Shown: positions 32,734 to 42,032, numbered from the stretch's first letter. The stretch is DNA of 64,000 bases from Zongyangia gallinarum (GCA_904419315.1 CAJFQY010000014.1:1-64000), one strand, 5' to 3'. The notes: a model not told the origin generated them from the sequence alone. A program made the numbers and translations.

Positions 32734-33858
32734 ATGGCACTTGATAAACAGAAAGCGCTGGACACCGCACTGGGCCAGATCGAAAAGCAATTCGGCAAGG
32801 GCGCTGTCATGCGTCTGGGACAGAACAGTCACTTGAATGTAGAGGCCATTTCCACCGGCTCCATCTCTTTGGATGTGGCGTTGGGTATCGGAGGTGTTCC
32901 TCGGGGCAGAATCGTGGAGATTTACGGCCCGGAAAGTTCCGGTAAGACCACAGTGGCCCTCCATGTGGTGGCCCAGGCCCAGAAGGAAGGTGGCATCGCG
33001 GCGTTTATCGACGTGGAGCATGCCCTAGATCCTGTTTATGCAAGTGCATTGGGAGTAGACATCGACTCCCTGCTGGTTTCTCAGCCGGATACCGGAGAGC
33101 AGGCGTTGGAAATCACCGAGGCGCTGGTGCGCTCCGGGGCCATTGACGTCATCGTGTTGGACTCGGTTGCCGCAATGGTGCCCAGAGCTGAAATCGAGGG
33201 GGAGATGGGCGACTCCCATGTGGGACTTCAGGCAAGGCTGATGTCCCAGGCCCTGCGGAAACTGACCGGTGTCATCTCCAAATCCAACTGCGTGGCCATC
33301 TTTATCAACCAACTGCGTGAAAAGGTCGGCGTGGTCTATGGTAATCCGGAGGTTACTCCCGGTGGCCGTGCCCTGAAGTTTTACTCCTCGGTGCGGATGG
33401 AAGTGCGCCGGGTTGAGCAGCTCAAGGTAGGCTCCGAGGTCATCGGCAACCGGACCCGCTGCAAGGTGGTAAAAAATAAAGTAGCGCCTCCCTTTAAGGA
33501 GGCAGAATTCGATATTATGTATGGCCAGGGTATTTCCCATGAGGGAGAGCTCCTGGATCTGGCAGTGCGCCTGGACATCATCAACAAAAGCGGAGCCTGG
33601 TTCAGCTACCAGGGCGAGCGCTTGGGCCAGGGCCGGGATAATGTGAAAAACTATCTGCGGGAGCATCCTGATTTTGCCGATGCGGTAGAAAAGGAAGTCC
33701 GGGCCAATGCGGATAAGTTGGGCGCGCCAGCCCGCAAGGGAAAGAAAACAGAGGCGGCGGCTCCAGCTCCGGCCAAGGAAGAGCCGGCAGCAGCCCCTGC
33801 GGCATCAGCGGCCAAGAAGAAAATGCCGGATATTGACATTGAGGTGGATGACGAATAA
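32734..33858 (+). CDS. recA: recombinase RecA
   Basis: A 374-residue strand-exchange and SOS co-protease protein. Walker A is GPESSGKTTVAL near residue 67, Walker B VIVLDSVAAMVPRAE near 142, the L1/L2 loops are seen at EGEMGDSHVGLQARLMSQALRK and INQLREKVGVVYGNPE, and the core ends near residue 330. The last 45 residues are an Ala/Pro/Glu/Lys-rich acidic tail ending in DIDIEVDDE, usual for RecA autoregulation. AGGTAGAAT precedes the ATG. recX follows after 36 bases, as expected of its inhibitor. Confidence 0.98.
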   Translation: MALDKQKALDTALGQIEKQFGKGAVMRLGQNSHLNVEAISTGSISLDVALGIGGVPRGRIVEIYGPESSGKTTVALHVVAQAQKEGGIAAFIDVEHALDPVYASALGVDIDSLLVSQPDTGEQALEITEALVRSGAIDVIVLDSVAAMVPRAEIEGEMGDSHVGLQARLMSQALRKLTGVISKSNCVAIFINQLREKVGVVYGNPEVTPGGRALKFYSSVRMEVRRVEQLKVGSEVIGNRTRCKVVKNKVAPPFKEAEFDIMYGQGISHEGELLDLAVRLDIINKSGAWFSYQGERLGQGRDNVKNYLREHPDFADAVEKEVRANADKLGAPARKGKKTEAAAPAPAKEEPAAAPAASAAKKKMPDIDIEVDDE

Positions 33859-33894
33859 GGTGATCCCCCGTTACATAGAAATGGATGAGCGTGG

Positions 33895-34512
33895 ATGCTG
33901 ATTACAGCCATTGAACCCTTTAAGGGAAGTAAATACAATATCTTTGTAGAAGGGGAATACGCTCTGACGGCAGACATTGAGATCATTGCTCAGATGGGGC
34001 TGAAAGCGGGAAAACAGGTCTCTCGGGAGGATCTGGATGAGATCCGTCGGAGGGGGGATAGCCGCCGGGCCCATGAGCGTGCCCTCTATCTCCTTTCTTT
34101 TCGCGCCCATTCCCGGAAGGAGCTGTCCGACAAGCTTCTGAAAAACTACGACGAGCAGACGGTGGAAGAGATCCTTGACCGTCTTACCGCGGCTGGCCTT
34201 CTAGATGACGCGGCATACGCTGAGCTGCGAGCCCGGGATTTGATCGAACGCAAGGACTACGGGGAAAAACGGGTGCGGCAGGAGCTGCGGATGCGTGGCA
34301 TCGATGGAGACATCATTGACCAGGTGCTGCAAAACTGTGAAAAAGAGGATACCCAGGATCGTCTGCAATCCCTCATCGAGACAAAATACCGCCGAAAGCT
34401 ATTGGAACCCAGGGGAAGGGAACGGGTAACAGCGGCCCTGCTCCGGCGCGGATATGCTTATGAGGAAATCCGCCGGGCTCTGAATGCCCTGGAAGAGGAG
34501 GAAGAGGATTAA
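33895..34512 (+). CDS. recX: regulatory protein RecX
   Basis: A 205-residue helical-repeat protein that limits RecA filaments. RecX signature segments are ARERALYLLSFRAHSRKELSDKLL-like at residues 60-85 (here AHERALYLLSFRAHSRKEL), then AAGLLDDAAYAELRARDLIERKDYGEKRVRQELRMRGI at 100-138. It has a third repeat at the C-terminus (YAYEEIRRALNALEEEEE). The initiator region has a weak ribosome site, so it may rely on coupling to recA. Confidence 0.92.
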   Translation: MLITAIEPFKGSKYNIFVEGEYALTADIEIIAQMGLKAGKQVSREDLDEIRRRGDSRRAHERALYLLSFRAHSRKELSDKLLKNYDEQTVEEILDRLTAAGLLDDAAYAELRARDLIERKDYGEKRVRQELRMRGIDGDIIDQVLQNCEKEDTQDRLQSLIETKYRRKLLEPRGRERVTAALLRRGYAYEEIRRALNALEEEEED

Positions 34513-34575
34513 AATATCCTCAAGAAAAAGATTGGTTTTGTGCCGTCCGGTACAGGCCGGGAAGGCAAGGTGAAC

Positions 34576-35910
34576 ATGGAAAAAAAGCAAAAAGTGGGCA
34601 TGGTTTCCCTAGGATGCACCAAAAACCAGGTGGACGCTGAGATGATGCTGGCGCTGATCGATCAGGGCGGCTTTGAAATCTGCGGAGATCCGGAACAGTG
34701 CGACGCCATTATTATCAATACCTGTGGTTTTATCGAGGACGCCAAACGGGAGTCCATTGAAAATATATTGGAATTTTGTAGAATGAAAGAAGAGGGGAAG
34801 GTCAAGGCTGTGGTGGTCACAGGATGCTTGGCCGAACGCTATCAGCAAGAGGTGGCAAAGGAAATCCCCGAAGCTGACGTGGTACTGGGCATCGGCGCCA
34901 ATGGAGACATTGTCTCCGCCCTTCAGGCTGCCCTTGCCGGGAAGCAGGTCGCCCGATTCCCGGATAAAAAGGCACTGCCCCTAGAGGGGGACCGGGTGCT
35001 GACGACCAAGCCCTATACCGCCTATATTAAGATTGCAGAGGGCTGCGATAATTGCTGTACCTACTGCGCCATTCCTCTAATCCGCGGAGGCTTCCGCAGC
35101 CGCCGGATGCAGGATATTGTGGAAGAGGCAAAGGAACTGGCCCAGCGCGGGGTGAAGGAGCTCAACGTGGTGGCGCAGGATACCACCCGTTATGGCGTAG
35201 ATCTATACGGTGCGCCAAAACTTGCCCGCCTGCTCCGTGAGCTATGTAAGATTGAAGGGCTCCATTGGATTCGGGTCCTGTATGGATATCCGGATCGGAT
35301 TGATGACGAACTCATTGAGACGATAGCCAAGGAACCGAAAATCGTTAAATATATTGACGTACCTTTGCAGCATGCCAGCGGCAAGGTCCTGCGGGAGATG
35401 AACCGCCGGGGAGACCGGCAGTCCCTGACCCGGCTGATGGAAAAACTCAGGGCCAATATTCCAGGGATGGTTCTGCGCACCACATTGATTACCGGCTTTC
35501 CGGGGGAGAGCGAGGCGGATTTTGAAGAGCTTTGCTCCTTTGTGGAAGATATCCGCTTTGACCGTCTGGGCTGTTTTGCTTATTCAGCAGAGGAAGGGAC
35601 GCCTGCCGGGGAGAGAGCCGACCAGATTGATCCAGAAATCCGCCGGCGCCGGGCTGAGATCATCATGGAACGGCAGTACGCCATTATGGAAGAGAAAAAC
35701 GCTGCCCAGATGGGCCGGAGCCTGGAGGTGCTCTGCGAGGGATATGACCCGCAGTCAGGGGTCTATGTAGGCCGCAGCTATATGGACGCGCCGGATATCG
35801 ATTCCCAGATTTATTTTACAAGCGAACTCCCCTGTCAAGAGGGAGAGTTCTACCAGGTGACAATTGACAGTGCGCAAAATTATGATCTAATGGGCCATAG
35901 AGGCAGATGA
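34576..35910 (+). CDS. rimO: ribosomal protein S12 methylthiotransferase
   Basis: A 444-residue radical-SAM enzyme that adds a methylthio group to Asp of S12. The UPF0004 domain has LGCTKNQVDAE with Cys near residue 14 and IINTCGFIEDAK with Cys near 48, and the third ligand in VTGCLAERY near 82. The radical-SAM Cys triad is EGCDNCCTYCAIP near residue 155, and the TRAM-like end is near 375-444. LGCTKNQVDAE and IEDAKRESI fit RimO better than MiaB. ATG at 34576 is chosen since the upstream frame extension lacks a good site. Confidence 0.95.
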   Translation: MEKKQKVGMVSLGCTKNQVDAEMMLALIDQGGFEICGDPEQCDAIIINTCGFIEDAKRESIENILEFCRMKEEGKVKAVVVTGCLAERYQQEVAKEIPEADVVLGIGANGDIVSALQAALAGKQVARFPDKKALPLEGDRVLTTKPYTAYIKIAEGCDNCCTYCAIPLIRGGFRSRRMQDIVEEAKELAQRGVKELNVVAQDTTRYGVDLYGAPKLARLLRELCKIEGLHWIRVLYGYPDRIDDELIETIAKEPKIVKYIDVPLQHASGKVLREMNRRGDRQSLTRLMEKLRANIPGMVLRTTLITGFPGESEADFEELCSFVEDIRFDRLGCFAYSAEEGTPAGERADQIDPEIRRRRAEIIMERQYAIMEEKNAAQMGRSLEVLCEGYDPQSGVYVGRSYMDAPDIDSQIYFTSELPCQEGEFYQVTIDSAQNYDLMGHRGR

Positions 35911-35926
35911 GAAAGGTGGGAACCCC

Positions 35927-36490
35927 ATGAATCTCCCCAACAAACTAACCATCCTGCGGGTGGTGATGATTCCTTTTTTTCTGGTATTCCTGCTGTTGGA
36001 AAGCATTCCCCACAATAATCTGTGGGCACTGATTGTTTTTATTCTGGCATCCCTGACCGATATGCTGGATGGAAAGATTGCCAGAAAACGCGGCCTTGTT
36101 ACCGACTTTGGTAAGTTTATGGATCCGCTGGCAGATAAGCTTTTGGTCAATGCAGCCCTCATCTGTTTTATTGAAAAGGGGATGGCTTCTGCGGTGTTGG
36201 TGTTTATCATCATCGCCCGGGAGTTTTTGGTCACCTCCCTGCGGCTGATTGCCGCCGGCAAGGGAACGGTTATTGCCGCTGACATTTGGGGTAAGGTGAA
36301 GACAGTCAGCCAGATCATCGCTGTATGCCTGATGCTCTTTCTCCAGGAGCTGTTGGCGGATGGGTTGCTCCCCGCGGGTTTCCCGGTGGGATGGATCAAC
36401 AGCGCCGCTATGTGGACTGTTGTTGTCTTCACCATTCTTTCCGGTTTTAACTACCTCTGGAAAAACCGGGCCTGTATCACCACCAAATAG
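35927..36490 (+). CDS. pgsA: CDP-diacylglycerol-glycerol-3-phosphate 3-phosphatidyltransferase
   Basis: A 187-residue membrane enzyme making phosphatidylglycerol phosphate. The CDP-alcohol phosphotransferase motif DxxDGxxARxxxxxxxxGxxxDxxxD is present as LTDMLDGKIARKRGLVTDFGKFMDPLADK (residues 44-73). The N-terminus NLPNKLTILRVVMIPFFLVFL is the typical start. Several membrane helices follow, and IIAREFLVTSLRLIAA lies near residue 102. AAAGGTGGGAACCCC precedes the ATG, 17 bases after rimO. Confidence 0.96.
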   Translation: MNLPNKLTILRVVMIPFFLVFLLLESIPHNNLWALIVFILASLTDMLDGKIARKRGLVTDFGKFMDPLADKLLVNAALICFIEKGMASAVLVFIIIAREFLVTSLRLIAAGKGTVIAADIWGKVKTVSQIIAVCLMLFLQELLADGLLPAGFPVGWINSAAMWTVVVFTILSGFNYLWKNRACITTK

Positions 36491-36549
36491 GAGACGCTTG
36501 CAAAGACAGGTTCTTTGTGATACATTAGAGAACACAAGATAGGATGCTT

Positions 36550-36788
36550 TGATCAGGAGAAGTAATCTTTTCCGGGCAGCAGAGAGAGGGCTTGATACGC
36601 TGAGAGGGTCCTTTGCCGGCAGGGATGGATGAAATGCGCCTGTGAGCACAGGAAGGGGAAGGGCTGAAGGCCTGTGTATCTTTCCTGCGTGGGCCCGCGT
36701 TAAGGGTTTAGAGTGAGAAATCGAAGTGGAACCGCGACAACCTGCCGCCTTCGTCTGGGTAATGCCAGGCGAAGGCGGTTTTTGCATC
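36550..36788 (+). promoter_or_regulatory. T-box leader (cysteine) of the cysE-cysS reading frame
   Basis: The T-box core AAGTGGAACCGCG (36724-36736) is followed by a terminator (CCGCCTTCGTCTGG/CCAGGCGAAGGCGG, 36745-36778) ending in a T run. The upstream stem-I region has GCAGAGAGAG (36578-36587) and a candidate specifier TGC (Cys codon) in GAAATGCGCC near 36635. Uncharged tRNA-Cys would favour read-through into cysE-cysS. The specifier was chosen by eye. Confidence 0.88.
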
Positions 36789-36810
36789 ATAAGAAAGGAG
36801 TTGACACTGG

Positions 36811-38919
36811 ATGTTTGACAGACTGCGGGCGGATATCAACGCAGTAAAGCAACAGGATCCCGCTGCCCGAAGCAGCCTGGAAATCCTCCTTTTATATTCC
36901 GGCATTCATGCCATCATTGCCCATCGATTTTCCCATTTTTTCTACCGTCATAAACTTTTCTTTTTGGCCAGGTTAAATTCTCAGCTTTCCCGGTTTTTCA
37001 CCGGGATTGAGATCCATCCCGGCGCAAAAATCGGGAAAGGCGTCATGATCGATCACGGCTGCGGGGTGGTCATCGGTGAAACGGCGGAAGTGGGGGATGG
37101 ATGCGCCATCTACCAGGGAGTAACCTTGGGCGGAACGGGCAAAGATAAAGGAAAACGCCACCCTACCTTGGGGAAAAACGTAATGGTGGGGGCCGGCGCC
37201 AAGGTATTAGGCCCCTTTAAAATCGGAGATAACGCCAAAATTGCCGCCGGTGCTGTAGTTTTAGAGGAAGTTCCGGCAAACTGCACTGCCGTGGGCGTAC
37301 CTGCCCGGGTGGTGCGCAGAAAAGGGGTGAGGCCCCCGGTACAGGAACTGGATCAGGTGCGGATTCCCGACCCGGTGGCGCAGGAGCTGTGCAGGCTGCA
37401 GCTGACCATTGAACGGCTGGAGATGCGCCTGAAACAGGTGGAGGCGGAAAATATCAGCCGCGCCGAACGAAAGAGCATTGAAAGATATGACCGGCATAAA
37501 GCCCATAGAAAGGAAAGAAAGACCATGAAAATTTTTAACACCCTTACACGGAAGAAAGAAGAGTTCATTCCTCTCACCCCCGGCAAGGTGAAGATGTATG
37601 CCTGTGGACCTACGGTGTATAACTACATCCACATCGGCAACGCCCGGCCCATCTGCGTCTTTGACACCCTGCGCCGCTATCTGGAATATCGGGGCTACGA
37701 GGTCACCTTTGTGCAGAATTTTACCGACGTAGACGATAAGCTTATCAAAAAAGCCAATGAAGAGGGTATCACCGTCAAAGAGGTAGCGGAGCGCTATATC
37801 AAAGAATACATCACCGACGCCGAAGGGTTGGGCATCCGGCCGGCCACCTTCCATCCCCGCGCCACCGAAAATATGGATAAGATCATTGAGATTGTCAAAA
37901 CTCTGGTGGACAAAGGATATGCTTATGAGGCAAATGGAGATGTCTACTTCCGCACCAAGAAGTTTGACGAATATGGCAAGCTGTCCCACATGCCGTTGGA
38001 GGAACTGGAATCCGGTGCACGTATCGCAGTGGGCGAGCAGAAAGAAGACGCTATGGATTTCGCCCTCTGGAAGGCCGCTAAGGCAGGAGAGCCCGCCTGG
38101 GATTCTCCCTGGGGAAAGGGACGTCCGGGATGGCACATTGAGTGCACGGCTATGATTCACAACCTATTAGGCGACACCATCGATATCCACTGCGGCGGCC
38201 AGGATTTGATCTTCCCCCACCATGAAAACGAGATTGCCCAGTCGGAGTGCTGCACCGGCAAGGAATACGCCCGCTACTGGATGCACAACGGCTACATCAA
38301 CGTGGATAATAGAAAAATGTCTAAATCCCTCAACAATTTCTTTACGGTTCGGGATGTAGCGGAGAAATACGGCTATGAGCCCATCAAGTTCATGATGCTC
38401 CAGGCCCATTACCGCAGCCCCATCAACTACAGTGTGGAGGTCATCGAACAGTGCAAAGCGGCTTTGGAGCGGCTTTATAACTGCCGTGACAATCTGGATT
38501 TTATGCTGAAAAATGCTGCGGAAGAAACCAGGGACGGCGATGCAGATCGTAAGGCCGCTTTGGCGAAGCGCCGGGATCAATTTGTCACTGCTATGGATGA
38601 CGATCTCAATACCGCTGACGGTATTGCCGCAGTGTTTGATCTGGTCAAAGATATCAACACGGCGTTGGCTGAACCTCAGTCTAGGGATTATATCCGCTAT
38701 GCGGCTGGCCTCTTTGACGAACTGACCAATGTTCTGGGACTGGTTTATAACCGGAAAAAGGAAAGCCTGGACAGTGAAATTGAGGCGCTCATTGAAAAAA
38801 GACAGCAGGCGCGGAAAAATAAAGACTTCAAAACAGCAGATGCCATCCGGGATGAGCTGAAGGCCAAGGGAATTATCCTGGAGGATACCCCCCAGGGAGT
38901 CAAATGGAGCAGAGTTTAA
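36811..38919 (+). CDS. cysES: in-frame fusion of serine O-acetyltransferase and cysteinyl-tRNA synthetase
   Basis: One uninterrupted frame of 702 codons. Residues 1-176 are CysE: FDRLRADINAVKQQDPAARS and a left-handed beta-helix with GIEIHPGAKIGKGVMIDHG and YQGVTLGGTGK. Then comes the CysE C-terminal helix (VAQELCRLQLTIERLE, to about 215) and a basic linker (NISRAERKSIERYDRHKAHRKERKT). From residue 239 (ATG at 37525) a full 464-residue CysS follows: MYACGPTVYNYIHIGNARP (HIGN form of HIGH), HCGGQDLIFPHHENEIAQSE with Zn ligands, and KMSKSLNN. No stop separates them. AAAGGAAAG stands 11 bases before ATG 37525, so internal start and a separate CysS are also possible. CysE makes O-acetylserine for cysteine synthesis; CysS charges tRNA-Cys. 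Confidence 0.9.
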   Translation: MFDRLRADINAVKQQDPAARSSLEILLLYSGIHAIIAHRFSHFFYRHKLFFLARLNSQLSRFFTGIEIHPGAKIGKGVMIDHGCGVVIGETAEVGDGCAIYQGVTLGGTGKDKGKRHPTLGKNVMVGAGAKVLGPFKIGDNAKIAAGAVVLEEVPANCTAVGVPARVVRRKGVRPPVQELDQVRIPDPVAQELCRLQLTIERLEMRLKQVEAENISRAERKSIERYDRHKAHRKERKTMKIFNTLTRKKEEFIPLTPGKVKMYACGPTVYNYIHIGNARPICVFDTLRRYLEYRGYEVTFVQNFTDVDDKLIKKANEEGITVKEVAERYIKEYITDAEGLGIRPATFHPRATENMDKIIEIVKTLVDKGYAYEANGDVYFRTKKFDEYGKLSHMPLEELESGARIAVGEQKEDAMDFALWKAAKAGEPAWDSPWGKGRPGWHIECTAMIHNLLGDTIDIHCGGQDLIFPHHENEIAQSECCTGKEYARYWMHNGYINVDNRKMSKSLNNFFTVRDVAEKYGYEPIKFMMLQAHYRSPINYSVEVIEQCKAALERLYNCRDNLDFMLKNAAEETRDGDADRKAALAKRRDQFVTAMDDDLNTADGIAAVFDLVKDINTALAEPQSRDYIRYAAGLFDELTNVLGLVYNRKKESLDSEIEALIEKRQQARKNKDFKTADAIRDELKAKGIILEDTPQGVKWSRV

Positions 38920-39029
38920 AACGATTTTGATAACCTGCTGTTTGAAAATACACATGTTACCAAAGATAGAATGCATTTTTTGGAACTTTCAGAGAATTTT
39001 TAAATCTGAAAAGAAAATAAGAAAACACG

Positions 39030-39058
39030 TTGAAAAACGATTTGATAAGAAATATAAT
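39030..39058 (+). promoter_or_regulatory. promoter of the surface protein gene
   Basis: TTGAAA (39030-39035), a 17-base spacer and TATAAT (39053-39058), followed by a strong AGGAGGAGA site before ATG 39111. Confidence 0.75.
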
Positions 39059-39110
39059 AAAAGAAGGCAAGAGTTTTTGCCAGAAAAGTAAATTTTAGGA
39101 GGAGATACCC

Positions 39111-40249
39111 ATGAAAAAAGTATTAGCACTCATTCTTGCAGTTGTCATGTGCTTTGGCATGGCTTCTGTCGCCTTTGGTATCGACGTAACCCTGCCGCTG
39201 TCTGGCTGTGTTATTGTTGACAGCAATGGCGAAGAGGTAGTTGACGACTATGTAGAGTATGTAAATGGCACCATCGCTTATGTAGCGGGCAGTGAGTTTT
39301 ACATCATTCCTGACTGCTATCTCCCCGGTGAAGCTGGAGATGATGGCGATTATGACAACTTTGAGATCACAAGCGTGGAAGTAACCCAGGGTTCCACCAC
39401 TGTTTACACCCCGGCTTTCTTCTTCGATGATGACGGCAACATGCCCACTGATACCTGGATGATTCAGATGAAGACTCAGGACATCGCAGCTGTCAAAGAT
39501 TATGACACTGTTCTGCACATTGAGGGCGTTTATAACTTTGAAGGTGTTGACTACAATGTAGAGGGCGACATCATTCTGGTTGTTAAAGACACCGGCGTTA
39601 TCGACGAGAACGACATCAACAAAGGAAGAATCGATGGCGACTTCGAGGTCGACACTTGGACTGATGACGAGGGTGGCTACTACAAATATGTAGTTTCCGC
39701 TGACGCTTTCGCAGCAATCAAATCCGGCGAGACCTTCAAATTCCCCTACAACGGCTATGCTCTGAACGTAGGCGCAGGCATCAGCAACGCGCTGAACTTC
39801 CGCGCTTCCATCGAGAAGATCGATGCTATCGTTGAGAGATACGGCGAGGACAAAGTCCTGGGCGTAATCGACTTCAAAGATAAGAACGAGTCGACTTCAA
39901 AGATAAGAACGAGCTGCCTGTAGAGATCGGCGTAGAGATGGAGTGCACTGAGTACTCTTCCACCCACGTAACCAATCAGGCATACGTTTACAGAATCGAA
40001 GGCGACAAGCTGGTTCTGATCACCGACAAAGCAGAGTATGATGCAGCAAGAGACGTAGTGTCCTTCAGCACCAACAAACTGGGTACACTGGTTATCTCTG
40101 CAGAGCCTCTGACTGATGCAGCAGATGCACCTGCTACCACCACTGAGAGCAAAGACAACCCCGGCACTGGCGCAAACGACGTCATCGGCCTGGCAGTTGC
40201 AGGCGCAGTAGTAGCAATGGCAGCTGGCTTCGTAGCACTGAAAAAATAA
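39111..40249 (+). pseudogene. wall-anchored surface protein split by a 23-bp tandem duplication
   Basis: The first part (39111-39923, 270 codons) has signal peptide MKKVLALILAVVMCFGMASVAFG and an acidic beta-rich body. It stops just after the duplication. The second frame (to 40249) continues the protein and ends DNPGTGANDVIGLAVAGAVVAMAAGFVALKK-like: a sorting-type motif (NPGTG), membrane helix and KK tail. A 23-base unit starting TCGACTTCAA is present twice, at 39868-39890 and 39891-39913. Removing one copy leaves 1116 bases, exactly 372 codons in one frame with GVIDFKDKNELPVEIG reading through. The strong promoter and ribosome site suggest high expression once intact. Possible explanations are a real mutation, a reversible switch or an assembly error. 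Confidence 0.85.
39868..39913 (+). repeat. 23-bp direct tandem repeat inside the surface protein gene
   Basis: Two exact adjacent copies (39868-39890 and 39891-39913) begin TCGACTTCAA and end AAGAACGAG. The unit length is not a multiple of three and shifts the frame. Confidence 0.95.
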
Positions 40250-40334
40250 TTGACGGAAGATAGATTCTGTCGATAGAAAAAGGGAGTACCCGAATTGTTA
40301 CAATAGGAATAACAAGCCTGGGGAGGGAACATGT

Positions 40335-40736
40335 GTGGATAAGCTAAACTTTATTTGGAAGGACCGCAAACGGATTTTAGGAATGCCCATTAGTTTTACA
40401 AAATATGCTATAAACGAAGACAGGCTCTTTGTGGAGAAGGGGCTGCTCAATACCAATCAAGAGGAAGTGATCCTTTACCGGGTGCGGGATATCAGTCTTC
40501 ACATTTCTCTGTTTCAGCGAATTTTTGGGGTGGGTTCTGTGATTGTCCAGTCCTCCGACCGAAGCACGCCGGTACTTACCCTAAAAAATGTGAAGGCTCC
40601 GCGGGAGGTAAAAGAGATGCTCCATCAGCAGGTGGAAAAGGTGAAAATCCAGCGCCGGCTGCGTGTGGGCGAAGTCCTGGAGGATGATGGATATGGACAG
40701 GACTTGGACGGCGATGGAGAGATAGACGAATTATAA
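40335..40736 (+). CDS. PH domain-containing protein (bPH2/YdbS-like)
   Basis: A 133-residue soluble protein starting at GTG 40335 after GGGGAGGGAA. It has the bacterial PH2 core, with YAINEDRLFVEKGLLNTNQEEVILYRVRDISLHISLFQRIFGVGSV near residues 25-70 and then VQSSDRSTPVLTLKNVKAPREV. The C-terminus DGYGQDLDGDGEIDEL is Asp-rich. Usually such proteins have membrane helices; none is seen here. Function is unknown. It lies 86 bases after the surface protein and could be cotranscribed with it. Confidence 0.8.
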   Translation: MDKLNFIWKDRKRILGMPISFTKYAINEDRLFVEKGLLNTNQEEVILYRVRDISLHISLFQRIFGVGSVIVQSSDRSTPVLTLKNVKAPREVKEMLHQQVEKVKIQRRLRVGEVLEDDGYGQDLDGDGEIDEL

Positions 40737-40846
40737 AATGAAATGAGGACGACTGACCGATCTCCACCAATAAAAGCTAGGATGATTGTTCAAGCGGCCC
40801 GATATCAAATATTTCCGGCTAGGTGCTGGAGGATAGGAGAATTCCC

Positions 40847-41794
40847 ATGAAGACAGAAAAGATTTTGACGGTAACCCTGAATCCCGCGATCGATGTCAAC
40901 GTCTATGTGGACACATTGGACAAAGAGCGGGTCAATTTTGCTTATGACGAGCATTTTGATGCGGCTGGCAAGGGAACGAATGTATCCCGGGCGCTCACCA
41001 AATGGGGCATTGACAATACAGCCCTCTTGGTCACTGGCAGGGACAACGCCAAGCAGTACTTTGACCGTTTGGCGGAAGAGGACATCAAATGCCTGGTGGT
41101 GTATAACGAGGGGAAAATTCGTGAAAACCTGAGCATTATTACCGACGACGGCAACCTGTTCAAGCTCAACCGCAAGGGCTCTGATTTCACCGAAGAGAAC
41201 TATCAGGAAGTGCTTGACAAGATGGATGAGTTTGGCCTTCAGGATGCCATTGTGGTTTTTGCCGGCAGTCTGCCGAAGATCGGTCTTTCCAAAGAAAAAT
41301 TTATGGACATGATCCGCTATGTACAGCAGAAGGGCGCTGTGGTGGCGCTGGATACCACCGCCCTTTCCGCCCAGCAGATCGTGGAGCTCAAGCCCTGGGT
41401 CATCAAGCCCAACCAGGAGGAGCTGGAGGACATGACCGGGAAAAAGGCTTCCTCTTATGAGGATATTGTGGCCATCGCCAGGGAGATTATTGCCCAGGGC
41501 ATTGAAAACGTCATCGTCAGCCTGGGCCCCGACGGCCTCATCGGTATCAACAAGGAAGAGGCGGTCAAGGTGGATGTGCCCGACGTGCCGGTACGCTCTA
41601 ACGTTGGGGCGGGGGATACCACCCTTTCCGGCTTTATCGCAGCCATGGCCCGGGGGGACAGTTTCGCCCAGGCGGTGAAATTTGCCGGCGCCTGCGGATC
41701 GGCGGCGGTAACCACCGAGGGAACCAATCCTCCTTCCAGCCAAGTGGTACAGGAAATGCTGGAGATGGTCGTTGCTAAAGATCTGAATTTGTAA
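40847..41794 (+). CDS. fruK: 1-phosphofructokinase / hexose-phosphate kinase of the FruK-LacC family
   Basis: A 315-residue PfkB-type kinase. TVTLNPAIDVNVYVDTLDKERVN at the N-terminus and DAAGKGTNVSRALTKWG near residue 40 are FruK/LacC features. The ATP motif is VGAGDTTLSGFIAAMARG near residue 252, with the catalytic Asp in GAGD. FruK (fructose-1-phosphate) is preferred over LacC (tagatose-6-phosphate) because a fructanase follows, but no fructose PTS gene is present, so the substrate is not proven. ATG 40847 is set by AGGATAGGAG upstream. A strong terminator follows. Confidence 0.85.
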   Translation: MKTEKILTVTLNPAIDVNVYVDTLDKERVNFAYDEHFDAAGKGTNVSRALTKWGIDNTALLVTGRDNAKQYFDRLAEEDIKCLVVYNEGKIRENLSIITDDGNLFKLNRKGSDFTEENYQEVLDKMDEFGLQDAIVVFAGSLPKIGLSKEKFMDMIRYVQQKGAVVALDTTALSAQQIVELKPWVIKPNQEELEDMTGKKASSYEDIVAIAREIIAQGIENVIVSLGPDGLIGINKEEAVKVDVPDVPVRSNVGAGDTTLSGFIAAMARGDSFAQAVKFAGACGSAAVTTEGTNPPSSQVVQEMLEMVVAKDLNL

Positions 41795-41810
41795 GGGCTA
41801 TCTAACAAAC

Positions 41811-41856
41811 AAAAGCGGGGCTTCCCCTTTTTGGGGGAAGCCCCGCTTTTGTTTTG
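41811..41856 (+). terminator. terminator after fruK
   Basis: A long stem, ACAAAAGCGGGGCTTCCCC with its complement ending GCCCCGCTTTTGT, and a TTTTT loop. Confidence 0.88.
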
Positions 41857-42032
41857 TAGAATAGAGGAGAACCGGGAAGAGGAAAAGGGCAAAAAATTGT
41901 AAGAAATACAAATAATATCAAATTGATTTCTACAACTCGATAGATAAAATTGATACAACTTAGCATAATCAACAGACAAGTCGGGGGGGATTGTGCAGAT
42001 TAAATAAATCGTAGGAGATATGTGTGATCTTA

